Assembly: GCA_937991535.1 (NCBI GenBank)
Contig: CALKHN010000110.1
Span: 5,299-69,298, forward strand
Direction of reading: 5' to 3'
Length of the DNA stretch: 64,000 nucleotides
Origin: an uncultured Sphingobacteriales bacterium
Lineage (GTDB): Bacteria; Bacteroidota; Bacteroidia; Chitinophagales; Chitinophagaceae
Made by a program: the position numbers and the translations under genes. The notes under the pieces are model-generated. The model made no database searches. It was not told where the DNA came from and saw nothing but the letters and a program-made list of their open reading frames with translations. This document shows, piece after piece, positions 53,935 through 63,912 of the stretch (within the stretch, counting starts at the first letter, position 1; every line of letters begins with the position of its first letter).

Positions 53935-54540
53935 TTAAAGTTGGGTGATGGGAAATTCGAGGTAGGATGGCAGGATGGTACTCATCTTTTTAACGGCAAT
54001 GGCTAACTGATTGCGTACAGTAAGTTCCGAAATGTTTAAAATCGCCGCTACTTCTTTGTACTTCAGTCCGTCTTCCTTTACCAGTTGCAAAATCATCCTG
54101 CATTTGGGTGGTAAGTCATCTATAGCCATTCTGATCTTTTTAACAATATCAGATGAAATGCACAATTCTTCAGGCGTGTTAAGATCAATAGCTGTTTCGA
54201 GGTGCATGGTATCCAGACTTATCTCTGGATTTTTATAATGGCGGGTAATATAATTAAGGGAAAGATTTTTGGTAATGATATAAAGATAAACCCTTAGGTT
54301 TTCAATTTCGGTTAACCGGTCTCTCATTTGCCATACCTTGATAAATACATCGGAAACAATTTCTTCCGATACTTCTTTTGACTTTACAAACGCATACGCC
54401 GTTCGGTTTAGTTTGTAAAAAAACAGGTCATACAACTGCCGGTATGCTTTCATATCGTCATACAACGCAATCCGTTTCTGCAGTTCTGGTATTTTAACAA
54501 GCCAATCCAAATTGTGGTAATCTGGTAGTGAAGGTACCAC
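53935..54540 (-). CDS. ECF-type RNA polymerase sigma factor
   Basis: A 201-aa protein. Region 2 (YDLFFYKLNRTAYAFVKSKE, EIVSDVFIKVWQMRDRL) and region 4 (LPPKCRMILQLVKEDGLKYK, EVAAILNISELTVRNQLAIA) are typical of Bacteroidota FecI/SigW-like factors. It is divergent from the fecR-like gene with a 115-bp shared promoter region. Confidence 0.93.
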   Translation of the reverse strand: MVPSLPDYHNLDWLVKIPELQKRIALYDDMKAYRQLYDLFFYKLNRTAYAFVKSKEVSEEIVSDVFIKVWQMRDRLTEIENLRVYLYIITKNLSLNYITRHYKNPEISLDTMHLETAIDLNTPEELCISSDIVKKIRMAIDDLPPKCRMILQLVKEDGLKYKEVAAILNISELTVRNQLAIAVKKMSTILPSYLEFPITQL

Positions 54541-54655
54541 TTTTTTTAAAACGTGAATTTCGGTACTGACATAAAAAGGATTACGGAGAAAATATTTTTT
54601 TCTCTTTGGTACATTTCAATTATAAACATTGTCCTTATACTACAGGTACTTTTTT

Positions 54656-55771
54656 ATGCAGGAAGAAAAATTCTGGTTGTTGTTAAGTTTAAAGCTTTCG
54701 GGTGAGGCCACTTTGGCAGAGCTTGAAGCATTGGAGGCCATTTTGCTGGAAAATCCTAAATGGGGTTTGCAGGTAGAAATGCTAAGCCAGGTTTGGAAAG
54801 AAAATAAGCAGCAGGAGAACGATACCGACCTTTTCTTCAACAAGCACCTGCAACGATTGAGCAATTGCCCGGATGATTCAAAAGATCAGATTTATATTCG
54901 GCAACCCGTGTTATACCCCACAGAGACAAAGGCGGAAAAACAAAAAGGATTTAAATGGCTCTGGCTTACCTCGTCTGCTGTAGCATCTCTTCTGGTTTTT
55001 TTTATTGTTTTTTATAAATGGGAAAGCAACGCAGATAAAAAAAAAGAACAGGCAATGGCTCAAAACACAGTGAGTACCAGGCGTGGTTCTAAGTCTAAAA
55101 TTCAACTCCCCGATGGCACAATGGTTTGGCTGAACGCTGATAGTAAAGTTGTATACGATGAAAATTTCAGGGGCGATTTTCGCGAAGTGCATTTGGAAGG
55201 AGAAGCGTTTTTTGATGTTGTAAAAGATAAAGCCCGCCCGTTCATCATACATACCAAAACAATTGATATAAAAGTATTAGGTACGGCCTTTAACGTAAGG
55301 GCATATGAAACGGAAAAAAATACAGAGACCGCTCTTTTCAGAGGTGAAGTAGAAGTGACCCTCCACAGCAACCCTGAAAAAAGAATTGTGCTGAAGCCTA
55401 ATGAAAAACTCCTGGTGAACAATAAAGTTCCGCCATCAATTGCTGGTAGCAACAAAAAAAAGGGAAAGCTGCATGTAGCAGAACCCAATATAACGATAGG
55501 CAACGTGCACTTTGAAGACAAAGACAGCAGCGCCCTGGAAACTTTATGGATCAAAAATAAACTCGTGTTTGATGCAGAAAGCCTGGAACAGGTGGCTCAG
55601 AAAATTGAAAGATGGTACGATGCAAAAGTGATCATTAACAATAATGAACTAAAGCATATGGCATACAGCGGCATTTTTGATAGTGAAAGCGTTGAACAGG
55701 TTATTGAAGCATTGCACATTACCGGCAATTTCAATTATAAGATCACGAAAAATGTTGTTACCATATGGTAA
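54656..55771 (+). CDS. FecR-family anti-sigma factor
   Basis: About 371 aa from the ATG at 54656 (MQEEKFWLLLSLKL); a TTG at 54629 is less likely. An N-terminal sigma-binding helical part is followed by one membrane helix (SSAVASLLVFFIVFY). The FecR domain follows (KSKIQLPDGTMVWLNADSKV, EAFFDVVKDKARPFIIHTKT, DIKVLGTAFNVRAY) and then a C-terminal STN-like segment (KIERWYDAKVIINNNEL) that receives the signal from SusC's STN domain. Confidence 0.93.
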   Translation: MQEEKFWLLLSLKLSGEATLAELEALEAILLENPKWGLQVEMLSQVWKENKQQENDTDLFFNKHLQRLSNCPDDSKDQIYIRQPVLYPTETKAEKQKGFKWLWLTSSAVASLLVFFIVFYKWESNADKKKEQAMAQNTVSTRRGSKSKIQLPDGTMVWLNADSKVVYDENFRGDFREVHLEGEAFFDVVKDKARPFIIHTKTIDIKVLGTAFNVRAYETEKNTETALFRGEVEVTLHSNPEKRIVLKPNEKLLVNNKVPPSIAGSNKKKGKLHVAEPNITIGNVHFEDKDSSALETLWIKNKLVFDAESLEQVAQKIERWYDAKVIINNNELKHMAYSGIFDSESVEQVIEALHITGNFNYKITKNVVTIW

Positions 55772-55973
55772 ACTGCCTGCACCGATATTAAAACCGCGTC
55801 CATTTAAAATACGCATAAACCATATTTATAACCAAAAAAACTGTCTGCGAATGAATAAATGACCTCAATTTTTTAAAATAAGAAGCGGAGAATGATTACG
55901 GCATCCTCCGCCATGCTTAAAGACAAAACTACCCTTAGCGGGGTAGCTATCATCATTAAATCAAAACCAAGAT

Positions 55974-58900
55974 ATGAAAAAAACTCAATACGGGGTATCA
56001 CCCGATACGCACCGTGTGTTAATTAAATACCTGCTCATGACGAAACTGGTCATATTGCTGATTTTCGCATTTTCTACCCAGGGATTTGCCCGCACCTATG
56101 GGCAAGGAATCAGCCTTAACCTGGAAAAGGTGCAATTAAAAAAAGTTTTGAAAACCATTGAACAGCAGGGCGATTTTAGATTTGTGTATAAAGACCAGTT
56201 GCTGAAAGGGAATCAACTGGTGAGCATTGAAGTAGAAAATGCCAGCCTGGATGAAGTGCTGAGCAGAGTATTGGAAAATACAAAGCTCACCTATCGCAGG
56301 ATGAGTGATCACCTGGTAGTAATTGCCGGTAACGAGCTAGCCGACCAGTTGTTGCTTGCACAAAAAGCAATAGTCGTTACCGGAAAGGTAACCAGCGAAA
56401 CCGGTGATCCGCTCGCGGGTGTATCGGTTATCGAAAAAACCACCAACAATGGTACGTTCACCGCTGCAGACGGTGCATTTTCTATCGAAGTGAGCAATGC
56501 CAGTGCGGTACTGGTGTTTAGTTACATCGGGTTTAAAAGTACCGAAGTATCGGTTAACGATCGCACGGAATTAGGTAGTATTGTCATGACGCCCGATGTT
56601 ACGAGCATGTCGGACATAGTTGTGGTAGGATATGGAAGTGTACGCAAAAAAGACCTTACGAGTTCTGTGGTAACGGTTACCAGCAAGGATTTTTTACCCG
56701 GCGCTGTGAATAGCCCTATGCAAATGATTGACGGAAAAGTAGCGGGACTAACTGTCTCCAACCCTGCTGCTGCAGATCCAAACAGGGGCACCGATGTTCA
56801 GGTAAGGGGTGCCGGCTCTTTCAGGGCAGGCAACGGCCCGCTTATTATTATTGACGGCGTGCCCGGTGGCGACCTTCGGAATATTGCACAACAGGATATT
56901 GAATCGATTACTGTATTAAAAGACGCTGCTTCTGCAGCTATATATGGATCCCGGGGCGCCGGCGGCGTTATTTTGGTTCAAACCAAAAGAGGTAAAGCCG
57001 GTAAGGTTAGTCTTACTTACGACAGTTATATAGAGCATGATGCTGTGGCTGCTAAGCCCGATATCCTTTCCGCAGAAGAATTTCTTTCGCACAACCGGGA
57101 TGTTGATTTGGGTTCCAGAACCAACTGGTATGACGAACTGATCCGGGAAAACAATTTCGGACAAAATCATTTTCTTTCTATTTCAGGCGGAAATGAAAAT
57201 TCGGTGTTCCGTATCTCCGGAAATTACCGTACCAAGCAGGGCATTGATATAGCCACCGACAGAAAAGAATCGGGTTTAAGGGCAAACTTTCTTCAAAAAG
57301 CAATAGACGGGTTGCTTGAAATAAGCGGAAACGTTTCTTACCGAACCGCTAAAGAAGAATACACCAACTATGGCGCATTCAAACAGGCGGTAAAACTTAA
57401 TCCTACTATTGCTATTATGGACGCGGATGATCCAACCAGGTACAATACCCTGCAGGGTTTTGATACGTATAACCCTGTGCAGGACCTTAAAGCAAGAGAA
57501 AATGGTGCAGATCAAACCTACTCTATTATAGACCTCAATTTTAAACTGAATATCACAAAGGATTTAAATACAGAAGTAAAATTGGCCAGGCAGGGACATG
57601 ACATGCTCCGGAGAGAATATTACAATGGGAAATCGGCCGAATCTGTAAATAACGGATATATAGGAAGAGCCCGTTTGCAAAGCGAAAAATGGCTCGACTA
57701 TACGCTGGAATGGCTGGGTAATTATGCAAAGAGAATAGACAGGCATGATTTGCGTGTGGTGGCCGGCTATTCGTACCAGGAATTCAACAACCAGGGATTC
57801 TGGTCGCAAAACAGGCGTTTCCCTTCAGACGCGTTTTCCTATAATAATATTGGCGCTGGAAATTACGGTAACGGCCAGGCGATCAACATGACAGATGTAA
57901 TGGGTTCCTGGAAAAGCAAGGAAAAGAACATTGCGTTTTTGGGACGGGCAAATTATAATTTCGATGATACTTATTTCTTAACGGTATCTGCCCGATATGA
58001 AGGCAATACCAAATTTGGTGCAGATAACAAATGGGGATTGTTCCCGTCTGCTTCAGCCGCATGGCGCATTTCCAATTTACCTGCTTTTCAAAGCATATCG
58101 GCCATTAACGATCTTAAACTCCGGTTCTCTTATGGCGTAACGGGGCGTTCCGGCTTCGACAGGTATACCTCTCTTGCCAAATACCAGGGTTATGGCAGGT
58201 ATCAGAATGATGACGGGCAATGGATACAGGTATATGGACCTGGGAATAACTATAATCCCGATTTGCGCTGGGAAAAGCAAATTGCGTATAACCTGGGTGT
58301 TGACTTTGGATTGTTCAATAACCGTTTAAGCGGTAGTATCGATGCATTCCTTCGCAAAGGAAGTGATCTGATAAACGATTACCTGGTGCCTGTTCCTCCC
58401 TATTTGCACGATCGCATGTTCGTTAACGTAGGTACGCAAAGCAACAGGGGAATTGAACTTACTTTAAACTGGAACGCTATTCAGGGTAAGGATTTCAGCT
58501 ATACAACCACTGTTACGGGGTCGTATATTAAATCAAAAATGGATAAATTTTCCAATGATAAATTTAAAGCCGACCGCAGGTTTATGGGCGATTTGCCATC
58601 TCCGGGCAACCCCGGTCCTGCTTATCTTTTAAGAGAAGGTACAGAAATTGGCAGCTTTTGGGGGTATAAATACGCTGGAGTGGATGATGAGGGAAAAATA
58701 TTAATTTGGAAAGATGCTGTGGTAGGAAAAGAAGCGATTGTTGCTTCTTCAGATGCCGATGCGGAAAGAGACAAAACGTTTATCGGGAATGGCATGCCGC
58801 GCTATGAACTGGCGTGGGGGAACACGTTCACTTATAAAGCATTTGACCTGGCATTGTTCTTCCGCGGAAGGTTCGACTACGAAATCATCAATTTATACCA

Positions 58901-59246
58901 GATGTATTTTGGTTTGCAGGCAGAACCTAATGTAAACCTGCTGCAGGATGCCTATACACGGAACGGGCAAATAACCTCCGGAAAAGTGATCACTGATTAT
59001 TTCCTGGAAAGTGGTGATTATTTTAAATTGGATAATCTTACACTGGGTTGGTCTCCGGCAATTGGAAACTCAAAAGTTAAAAGTCTGCGGATATACGCTA
59101 CAGTTAGAAACGTATTCACCCTTACAAAATATACAGGTTTAGATCCTACAACAGTATCTGTTACAGGATTAACACCCGGCTTTGGAAGCCTTGATGTATA
59201 TCCCATTGCCCGCAATTTTAGCCTGGGCGCCCAGATTACGTTTTAA
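55974..59246 (+). CDS. SusC-like TonB-dependent transducer with STN domain
   Basis: A 1090-aa protein. Signal sequence, STN domain at 45-110 (ISLNLEKVQLKKVLKTIEQQ), carboxypeptidase-regulatory-like domain at 130-215, plug (QVRGAGSFRAGNGPLIIIDG, DIESITVLKDAASAAIYGSR) and barrel ending SLGAQITF. The STN domain indicates surface signalling to FecR and the ECF sigma factor, so substrate arrival switches on its own transporter. The 200-bp leader has two small GC hairpins (GCGGAG/CTCCGC; CTACCC/GGGTAG). Confidence 0.95.
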   Translation: MKKTQYGVSPDTHRVLIKYLLMTKLVILLIFAFSTQGFARTYGQGISLNLEKVQLKKVLKTIEQQGDFRFVYKDQLLKGNQLVSIEVENASLDEVLSRVLENTKLTYRRMSDHLVVIAGNELADQLLLAQKAIVVTGKVTSETGDPLAGVSVIEKTTNNGTFTAADGAFSIEVSNASAVLVFSYIGFKSTEVSVNDRTELGSIVMTPDVTSMSDIVVVGYGSVRKKDLTSSVVTVTSKDFLPGAVNSPMQMIDGKVAGLTVSNPAAADPNRGTDVQVRGAGSFRAGNGPLIIIDGVPGGDLRNIAQQDIESITVLKDAASAAIYGSRGAGGVILVQTKRGKAGKVSLTYDSYIEHDAVAAKPDILSAEEFLSHNRDVDLGSRTNWYDELIRENNFGQNHFLSISGGNENSVFRISGNYRTKQGIDIATDRKESGLRANFLQKAIDGLLEISGNVSYRTAKEEYTNYGAFKQAVKLNPTIAIMDADDPTRYNTLQGFDTYNPVQDLKARENGADQTYSIIDLNFKLNITKDLNTEVKLARQGHDMLRREYYNGKSAESVNNGYIGRARLQSEKWLDYTLEWLGNYAKRIDRHDLRVVAGYSYQEFNNQGFWSQNRRFPSDAFSYNNIGAGNYGNGQAINMTDVMGSWKSKEKNIAFLGRANYNFDDTYFLTVSARYEGNTKFGADNKWGLFPSASAAWRISNLPAFQSISAINDLKLRFSYGVTGRSGFDRYTSLAKYQGYGRYQNDDGQWIQVYGPGNNYNPDLRWEKQIAYNLGVDFGLFNNRLSGSIDAFLRKGSDLINDYLVPVPPYLHDRMFVNVGTQSNRGIELTLNWNAIQGKDFSYTTTVTGSYIKSKMDKFSNDKFKADRRFMGDLPSPGNPGPAYLLREGTEIGSFWGYKYAGVDDEGKILIWKDAVVGKEAIVASSDADAERDKTFIGNGMPRYELAWGNTFTYKAFDLALFFRGRFDYEIINLYQMYFGLQAEPNVNLLQDAYTRNGQITSGKVITDYFLESGDYFKLDNLTLGWSPAIGNSKVKSLRIYATVRNVFTLTKYTGLDPTTVSVTGLTPGFGSLDVYPIARNFSLGAQITF

Positions 59247-59276
59247 ACCATTCTTTACAATTTTAGACCTACTGAT

Positions 59277-60968
59277 ATGAACATAATTAAATTAACGCTA
59301 TACATGTTGCTCCTATTCACGCTGGTGGTGGGGCCGTCATGTACTAAATTAGAAGAGGAAGCTTTTAATGTGCTTCCCGCGGATAGCTATTACCAGGATA
59401 AAAACTCCATCATAGCAGCATTGGTACGTCCTTATGAGCATGGCCACTGGTGTGGCTGGGATGGCGACCGGTGGCTGTTGCAGGAGCTTACCGCCGACCA
59501 GTTTGTTTGGGCGCAAAAAGGAAAACACGGTTATGACGATGGTCAGTGGGTGCGTTTGCACGGACATGCCTGGAACCCCGATCAGGGACAGATCTATGGC
59601 GGATGGGTAGGTCCCTACCAGGGAATAGGACAATGCAATCTAATTATCAGTGATATGTCGAAATTGGATTATCCTGCATTTGGTTTAACGGATGCCGATA
59701 AAGCCCAGCATATTGCCGAATTGAGAACATTGCGTGCATGGTTTTATTTGTTTCTCATCGATTTCTTCCGTGAGGTTCCTATCGTAGAAAATGTTGGAGA
59801 AGTTAAACCTCAGTCTACGCCACAGGAAGTATTTGCGTACATTGAAAAAGAGTTGAAAGAATCGCTTCCCGGCTTACCTCAAAATGGCCGTGCAGGGCGT
59901 TGGGACCAGGGTGGAGCAGCAGCCTTATTGGTGCGCCTGTATCTGAATGCTGAAAAATGGACAGGTACCGCCAAATTCACCGAATGTGCAACCATAGCTC
60001 AGGAGATTATTGATGGTAAATACGGCGCCTACGACATTGATACAGATTACCGCGGGCCGTTCAGGTCTGGCGTAAACGGCTACCGCTCACCGGAAAATAT
60101 TTTTGAATTCCCTCATGCCAAAAATATTTATGAATTTGGCTGGATGTACAATGCCATGATGCATTACCAGGCAAGATATTCCTTAGATAACGACTGGGGC
60201 GGCTGGAATGGAATACATCTTATTCCTTCGCGCGACCTGGAAGGAAATTTGTACCCTGAAAAATTAGGCAAGGCCTATGAAAAGTTTGCAAACGATGATA
60301 AACGGAAGCAACCTTTCAGAACCACTTCTTCCGATGGAGATTATGAAGGATTTTTCCTGATCGGTCAGCAATATGAATTTGATAAAGCGAAAGGATATGG
60401 CTACGATAGTACTAAAATGGTGAATGGTACAGAAGAATACAACGGAAAGCCATTGCATTATGTTGACCAGGTGGGCCGGTTTTCGGAAAAGCCCGGTGGA
60501 CGTTGGGCTGAAGGCTCGCATGTTACCACCGGTGAAGAAAATACCGGTGTTCGGTTATTGAAATTTCCCTGGCTGCCGATGTCAGAAAATTTGTTTCAGT
60601 TTAATTCGGCTCCTGAAATAAGGCTCGCTGAAATTTATTACTCTCTTGCTGAATGTAAATATCGTGCAGGCGATAAAGCCGGAGCTGCCAAATTAATGGA
60701 CGCGGTGCGCAAAAGGAATTTCCCGGATGACAAATGGGCTGCGCAAAGTTATGAGAACAATCTTTCGGCTTTAACAGATGATGAGTTTGTTGACGACCTG
60801 GGTCGTGAATTTATTGGAGAGCGCCATAGAAGAACAGATCTGGTTCGGTGGGATCGCTTTGGTGATGCCTGGTGGGATAAGCCTGAAGATGGCGCAGATA
60901 AAACAGTGTTCCCTATTCCTAGTCAGGCTATAAATGCCAACCCGGAATTAAAGTCAAACGGATATTGA
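59277..60968 (+). CDS. SusD/RagB-like substrate-binding lipoprotein
   Basis: A 563-aa protein. Lipobox Cys22 (VVGPSC). Family signatures are AELRTLRAWFYLFLIDFFRE near the N-terminal SusD_N part and EFIGERHRRTDLVRWDRFGD with TVFPIPSQAINANPEL at the C-terminus. It starts 30 bp after susC. Large size and many Trp/Tyr residues in the middle suggest a carbohydrate ligand. Confidence 0.95.
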   Translation: MNIIKLTLYMLLLFTLVVGPSCTKLEEEAFNVLPADSYYQDKNSIIAALVRPYEHGHWCGWDGDRWLLQELTADQFVWAQKGKHGYDDGQWVRLHGHAWNPDQGQIYGGWVGPYQGIGQCNLIISDMSKLDYPAFGLTDADKAQHIAELRTLRAWFYLFLIDFFREVPIVENVGEVKPQSTPQEVFAYIEKELKESLPGLPQNGRAGRWDQGGAAALLVRLYLNAEKWTGTAKFTECATIAQEIIDGKYGAYDIDTDYRGPFRSGVNGYRSPENIFEFPHAKNIYEFGWMYNAMMHYQARYSLDNDWGGWNGIHLIPSRDLEGNLYPEKLGKAYEKFANDDKRKQPFRTTSSDGDYEGFFLIGQQYEFDKAKGYGYDSTKMVNGTEEYNGKPLHYVDQVGRFSEKPGGRWAEGSHVTTGEENTGVRLLKFPWLPMSENLFQFNSAPEIRLAEIYYSLAECKYRAGDKAGAAKLMDAVRKRNFPDDKWAAQSYENNLSALTDDEFVDDLGREFIGERHRRTDLVRWDRFGDAWWDKPEDGADKTVFPIPSQAINANPELKSNGY

Positions 60969-60995
60969 TGAAATAGTAATTATAGGTTTTGGTTA

Positions 60996-61025
60996 AAAGA
61001 GGTTGTCTGAAAAGGCAGCCTCTTT
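60996..61025 (+). terminator. intrinsic terminator after susD
   Basis: AAAGAGGTTGTC pairs with GGCAGCCTCTTT apart from wobble positions. It closes the sus operon. Confidence 0.65.
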
Positions 61026-61086
61026 CTGCTAAAAAGATATAGCTATAAAGGCGGACGAATACGCACTGCATTCCCTGTAGTAAATT

Positions 61087-61332
61087 TTAGAAACGGTCAC
61101 GGAGTTCATCTACAGATATTTTTTTCCCATCCATCATCGTTTGATGTAAAGAAATAATAGCCTGCCTGCCCTGCGCGTCAGACGGCATGTTTATAATTGC
61201 ACTGCCTTTTGAACGCCCGTTAAATTTGTTCCGGATCACCATCGCAGAATCAACTGTACCAAAAGGAGAAAATAGTTTTCTGATATCAGCGTCAATGGTA
61301 TTGAGGCTGATATTGGATACCTGTATATTCAT
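61087..61332 (-). CDS. short RRM RNA-binding protein
   Basis: An 81-aa single RRM: strand 1 MNIQVSNISL (RNP2), and RNP1-like GRSKGSAIINMP where the second aromatic is replaced by I. This is shorter and less canonical than the copy at 62.3 kb. Such proteins are abundant in Bacteroidota and probably bind AU-rich RNA. Confidence 0.88.
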   Translation of the reverse strand: MNIQVSNISLNTIDADIRKLFSPFGTVDSAMVIRNKFNGRSKGSAIINMPSDAQGRQAIISLHQTMMDGKKISVDELRDRF

Positions 61333-61594
61333 AAATGGAGATTTAACAGATAAGTTAAGTGCATAAAGCTACACTACCTATTTCATTCTTTCGATTTTCT
61401 TTCGTTAACATTCAGTCCGAAAGGATGACAATCTGCTGGTATTAATGAAATATCGCCTGGATTATCTTAAATTATCAGGTTCTGCCGTTGCCAAAAGATT
61501 ATCTTTGTTATCTCTTTCCGTTTCATCAAAAAATAATTTTTTCCCGCAAGCACTATAATTTTTAATAACAGGTTACTTTATTTAAAAAGAAATT

Positions 61595-61849
61595 ATGACA
61601 AAAGATGAAGTTGAAGCGTTTTTAACGCGTATTAAAGCAGAAGAGTTTCCCGTACAAATTGGTTTTAAAGCACGGAAATCTTTTGTTGGATTATTTATTA
61701 AAACGGTTGATTATGCCGATCTTAAATCAAAGAATTTCTGGCGTATTGTCGGGGAATCTAAAATTAATGAGTATAAAATATCCGGTAACAGGGATCTTGC
61801 AAGGATTTATAATGGTATGGAGTTTACCAGGCTTTCAAAAGTGCAATAA
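61595..61849 (+). CDS. small conserved-looking hypothetical protein
   Basis: An 84-aa soluble protein (MTKDEVEAFLTRIKAEEFPV). The ending LKSKNFWRIV ... LARIYNGMEFTRL recalls small Bacteroidota proteins of unknown function with an Sm-like beta-fold feel. No membrane segment is seen. Confidence 0.6.
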   Translation: MTKDEVEAFLTRIKAEEFPVQIGFKARKSFVGLFIKTVDYADLKSKNFWRIVGESKINEYKISGNRDLARIYNGMEFTRLSKVQ

Positions 61850-61855
61850 GATCGC

Positions 61856-62260
61856 TTACGCGTTCTGTTGATTGTTCGGCATAGTACCCTGAATGTGTTT
61901 GGCTCTTTCGGCGGTCATTGTTTTCGCTCTTTTTTCCTGGCTAATAAAATAAGAAGGAGAGTATCTTGAAAACAACATGTCTTTTATTTTTGACGACAGG
62001 TTCATGTTCTCGAATGCCACAATTTTGCTTAATTGATTTGCCAGGCAAACGGTGAACTCTTTCGCGGGTAAAGACAGCGCTGCTTGATTGACGTTAATGG
62101 TATACCTGCTGAAAAAACTAAATTCAGATTCCATAGCATGATTCATCAAATCTCCCCGCTTTAATTTAATATCACAGCCAGATAAGTCTTTATACCGGTC
62201 AAGAACCAACTCTTTTAAAATGTTATCCGCGTCAGTTATGCTCATGTGTTGAAGTCGCAA
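61856..62260 (-). CDS. hypothetical protein between RRM genes
   Basis: A 134-aa helical protein; ATG at 62245 (MSITDADNILKELVL) is the better start. The middle has FFSRYTINVNQAALSLPAKE. No family recognised. Convergent with the 84-aa gene, with only 6 bp between their ends. Confidence 0.55.
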   Translation of the reverse strand: MRLQHMSITDADNILKELVLDRYKDLSGCDIKLKRGDLMNHAMESEFSFFSRYTINVNQAALSLPAKEFTVCLANQLSKIVAFENMNLSSKIKDMLFSRYSPSYFISQEKRAKTMTAERAKHIQGTMPNNQQNA

Positions 62261-62311
62261 GGTGTTTAATAGTTATGAAGTGTAAAGGATTTAACTCGTG
62301 AGGTTTAAAAT

Positions 62312-62339
62312 AAAAAGGACCTGCCAAAGGTCCCTTTTA
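62312..62339 (-). terminator. intrinsic terminator of the RRM gene
   Basis: On the minus strand AAAAGGGACC pairs with GGTCCTTTTT (wobble included) around TTTGGCA, 8 bp after the RRM stop. Confidence 0.6.
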
Positions 62340-62346
62340 AATCTTT

Positions 62347-62616
62347 TTAATAAGAGGAAGATTTGTTCCTGTCTTCTCTTTGCCTGGCTTCGTTTACTTT
62401 AATAAACCGCCCGTCAAGGGAAGAGCCATTCAACTCACGGATAGCTTTTTCAGCAGCATTATTTTCAGGCATGTCCACAAAGGCAAAACCCCGGCTCCTG
62501 TTGGTAACTTTATCCATGATGATGTTTACGGAACTCACTTCTCCGTATTGTGAAAATTGCTTTACTAAGTCTTCATCCGCTACGGCGAAACTTAGATTTG
62601 AAACATAAATGTTCAT
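62347..62616 (-). CDS. short RRM RNA-binding protein
   Basis: An 89-aa canonical RRM: RNP2 MNIYVSNLSF and RNP1 RSRGFAFVDMPE, followed by a basic tail REDRNKSSSY. It is a paralogue of the 61.1-kb gene. Confidence 0.95.
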   Translation of the reverse strand: MNIYVSNLSFAVADEDLVKQFSQYGEVSSVNIIMDKVTNRSRGFAFVDMPENNAAEKAIRELNGSSLDGRFIKVNEARQREDRNKSSSY

Positions 62617-62813
62617 TTCTTTGAATTATTTTAAGAATAAAAATGATCTGAGAAAAAGCAGAGGTAAAAAAGATGGCTAACCAATAGCAGGAATCATTCA
62701 CTTACAAAATGCTGATAAACTCAAATTGTTATCGAAACGAATATACGCTTAATTATTGAAGCAGCGGCTTATTTTTTGAAAAGCGCGGATTGGCACTATG
62801 CCGCGTATAAAAC

Positions 62814-63912
62814 TTATGAGTTGGTTTCCGCTTCCTTTTCCATCATCAAATAGGCCTTAATAAAGCCGTCTAACTCACCATCCATCACGGGTTGCACATT
62901 TCCTACCTCGTAATCTGTGCGGTGATCTTTGATCATTTTGTAAGGATGGAATACATAAGAACGGATCTGGCTGCCCCATTCAATTCTTTTTTTGTTGGCA
63001 TTTGAAGCATTTTTCAATTCTTCCCGTTTGCGAATTTCTTCTTCATATAAACGGCTCTTCAGCATTTTTAATGCTTTCTCCCTGTTCTCTCCCTGGGTTC
63101 GGCTCTGCTGGCACTCTACAATAATACCCGAAGGAATATGTTTTAATCTTACAGCGGTTTCTACTTTGTTTACGTTTTGCCCTCCCTTGCCGCCACTGCG
63201 GTAAAACTCCCATTCCAGGTCTGCCGGGCTTACTGCTATATCAATAGAATCATCTACCAGCGGGTATACAAATATGGAAGCAAAAGAAGTGTGTCGCCGG
63301 GCATTGCTATCAAATGGTGAAATGCGAACCAGCCGGTGCACTCCGCTTTCTGATTTTAGAAATCCATAGGCAAACGGCCCGTCAAATTGTAAAGTAGCAG
63401 ATTTTATCCCTGCCCCATCACCTTCCTGCCAGTCTAACTCAGTAACGTTCCAGCCTTGTTTTTCGCCATACATCCTGTACATGCGGGCCAGCATTTCAGC
63501 CCAGTCCTGGCTCTCTGTTCCGCCCGCACCGCTGTTTATCTGCAGTACAGCAGGTAACTCGTCTTCCGGCTGGTTGAGCGTACTTTTGAATTCGGCTTCT
63601 TCAATACGGGCATGGGCGAATTCGTATGCTGCTTTTACTTCGTCTTCCGATCCTTCTCCTTCTTTCCAAAAGTCGAACAATACAGCAAAATCTTCTACTG
63701 CTGTATGCACATCTTCATACAGCTTTACCCAATATTCGTTAAGCTTAATGTCTTTAAGGATTTGTGTAGCCCGTGCATTGTCGTCCCAGAAGCCGGGAGA
63801 AAGGGTGAGCTGCTTGTCACTTGCTATTTTATCGCGCCTGTTAGCAACGTCAAAGAAACCTCCCCAACACGCCAACGGCCAGTCTCATATCTTTTATTTG
63901 TTCTTGTGTCAT
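62814..63912 (-). CDS. prfB: peptide chain release factor 2
   Basis: Starts at the ATG at 63912 (MTQEQIKDMRLAVGVLGRFL), meets TGA at 63850-63852 and continues in the +1 frame with DVANRRDKIASDKQL. The recognition motif SPF is in RISPFDSNARRHT and the GGQ loop in YRSGGKGGQNVNKVETAVRL. It reads UGA and UAA codons and triggers peptide release. About 366 aa after frameshifting. Confidence 0.95.
63850..63862 (-). promoter_or_regulatory. prfB programmed +1 frameshift site
   Basis: The minus strand reads GGGGAGGTTTCTTTGAC: an SD-like GGGGAGG, then CTT TGA C, the universal RF2 autoregulation signal. Low RF2 lets the ribosome slip from CUU to UUU and continue. Confidence 0.92.
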
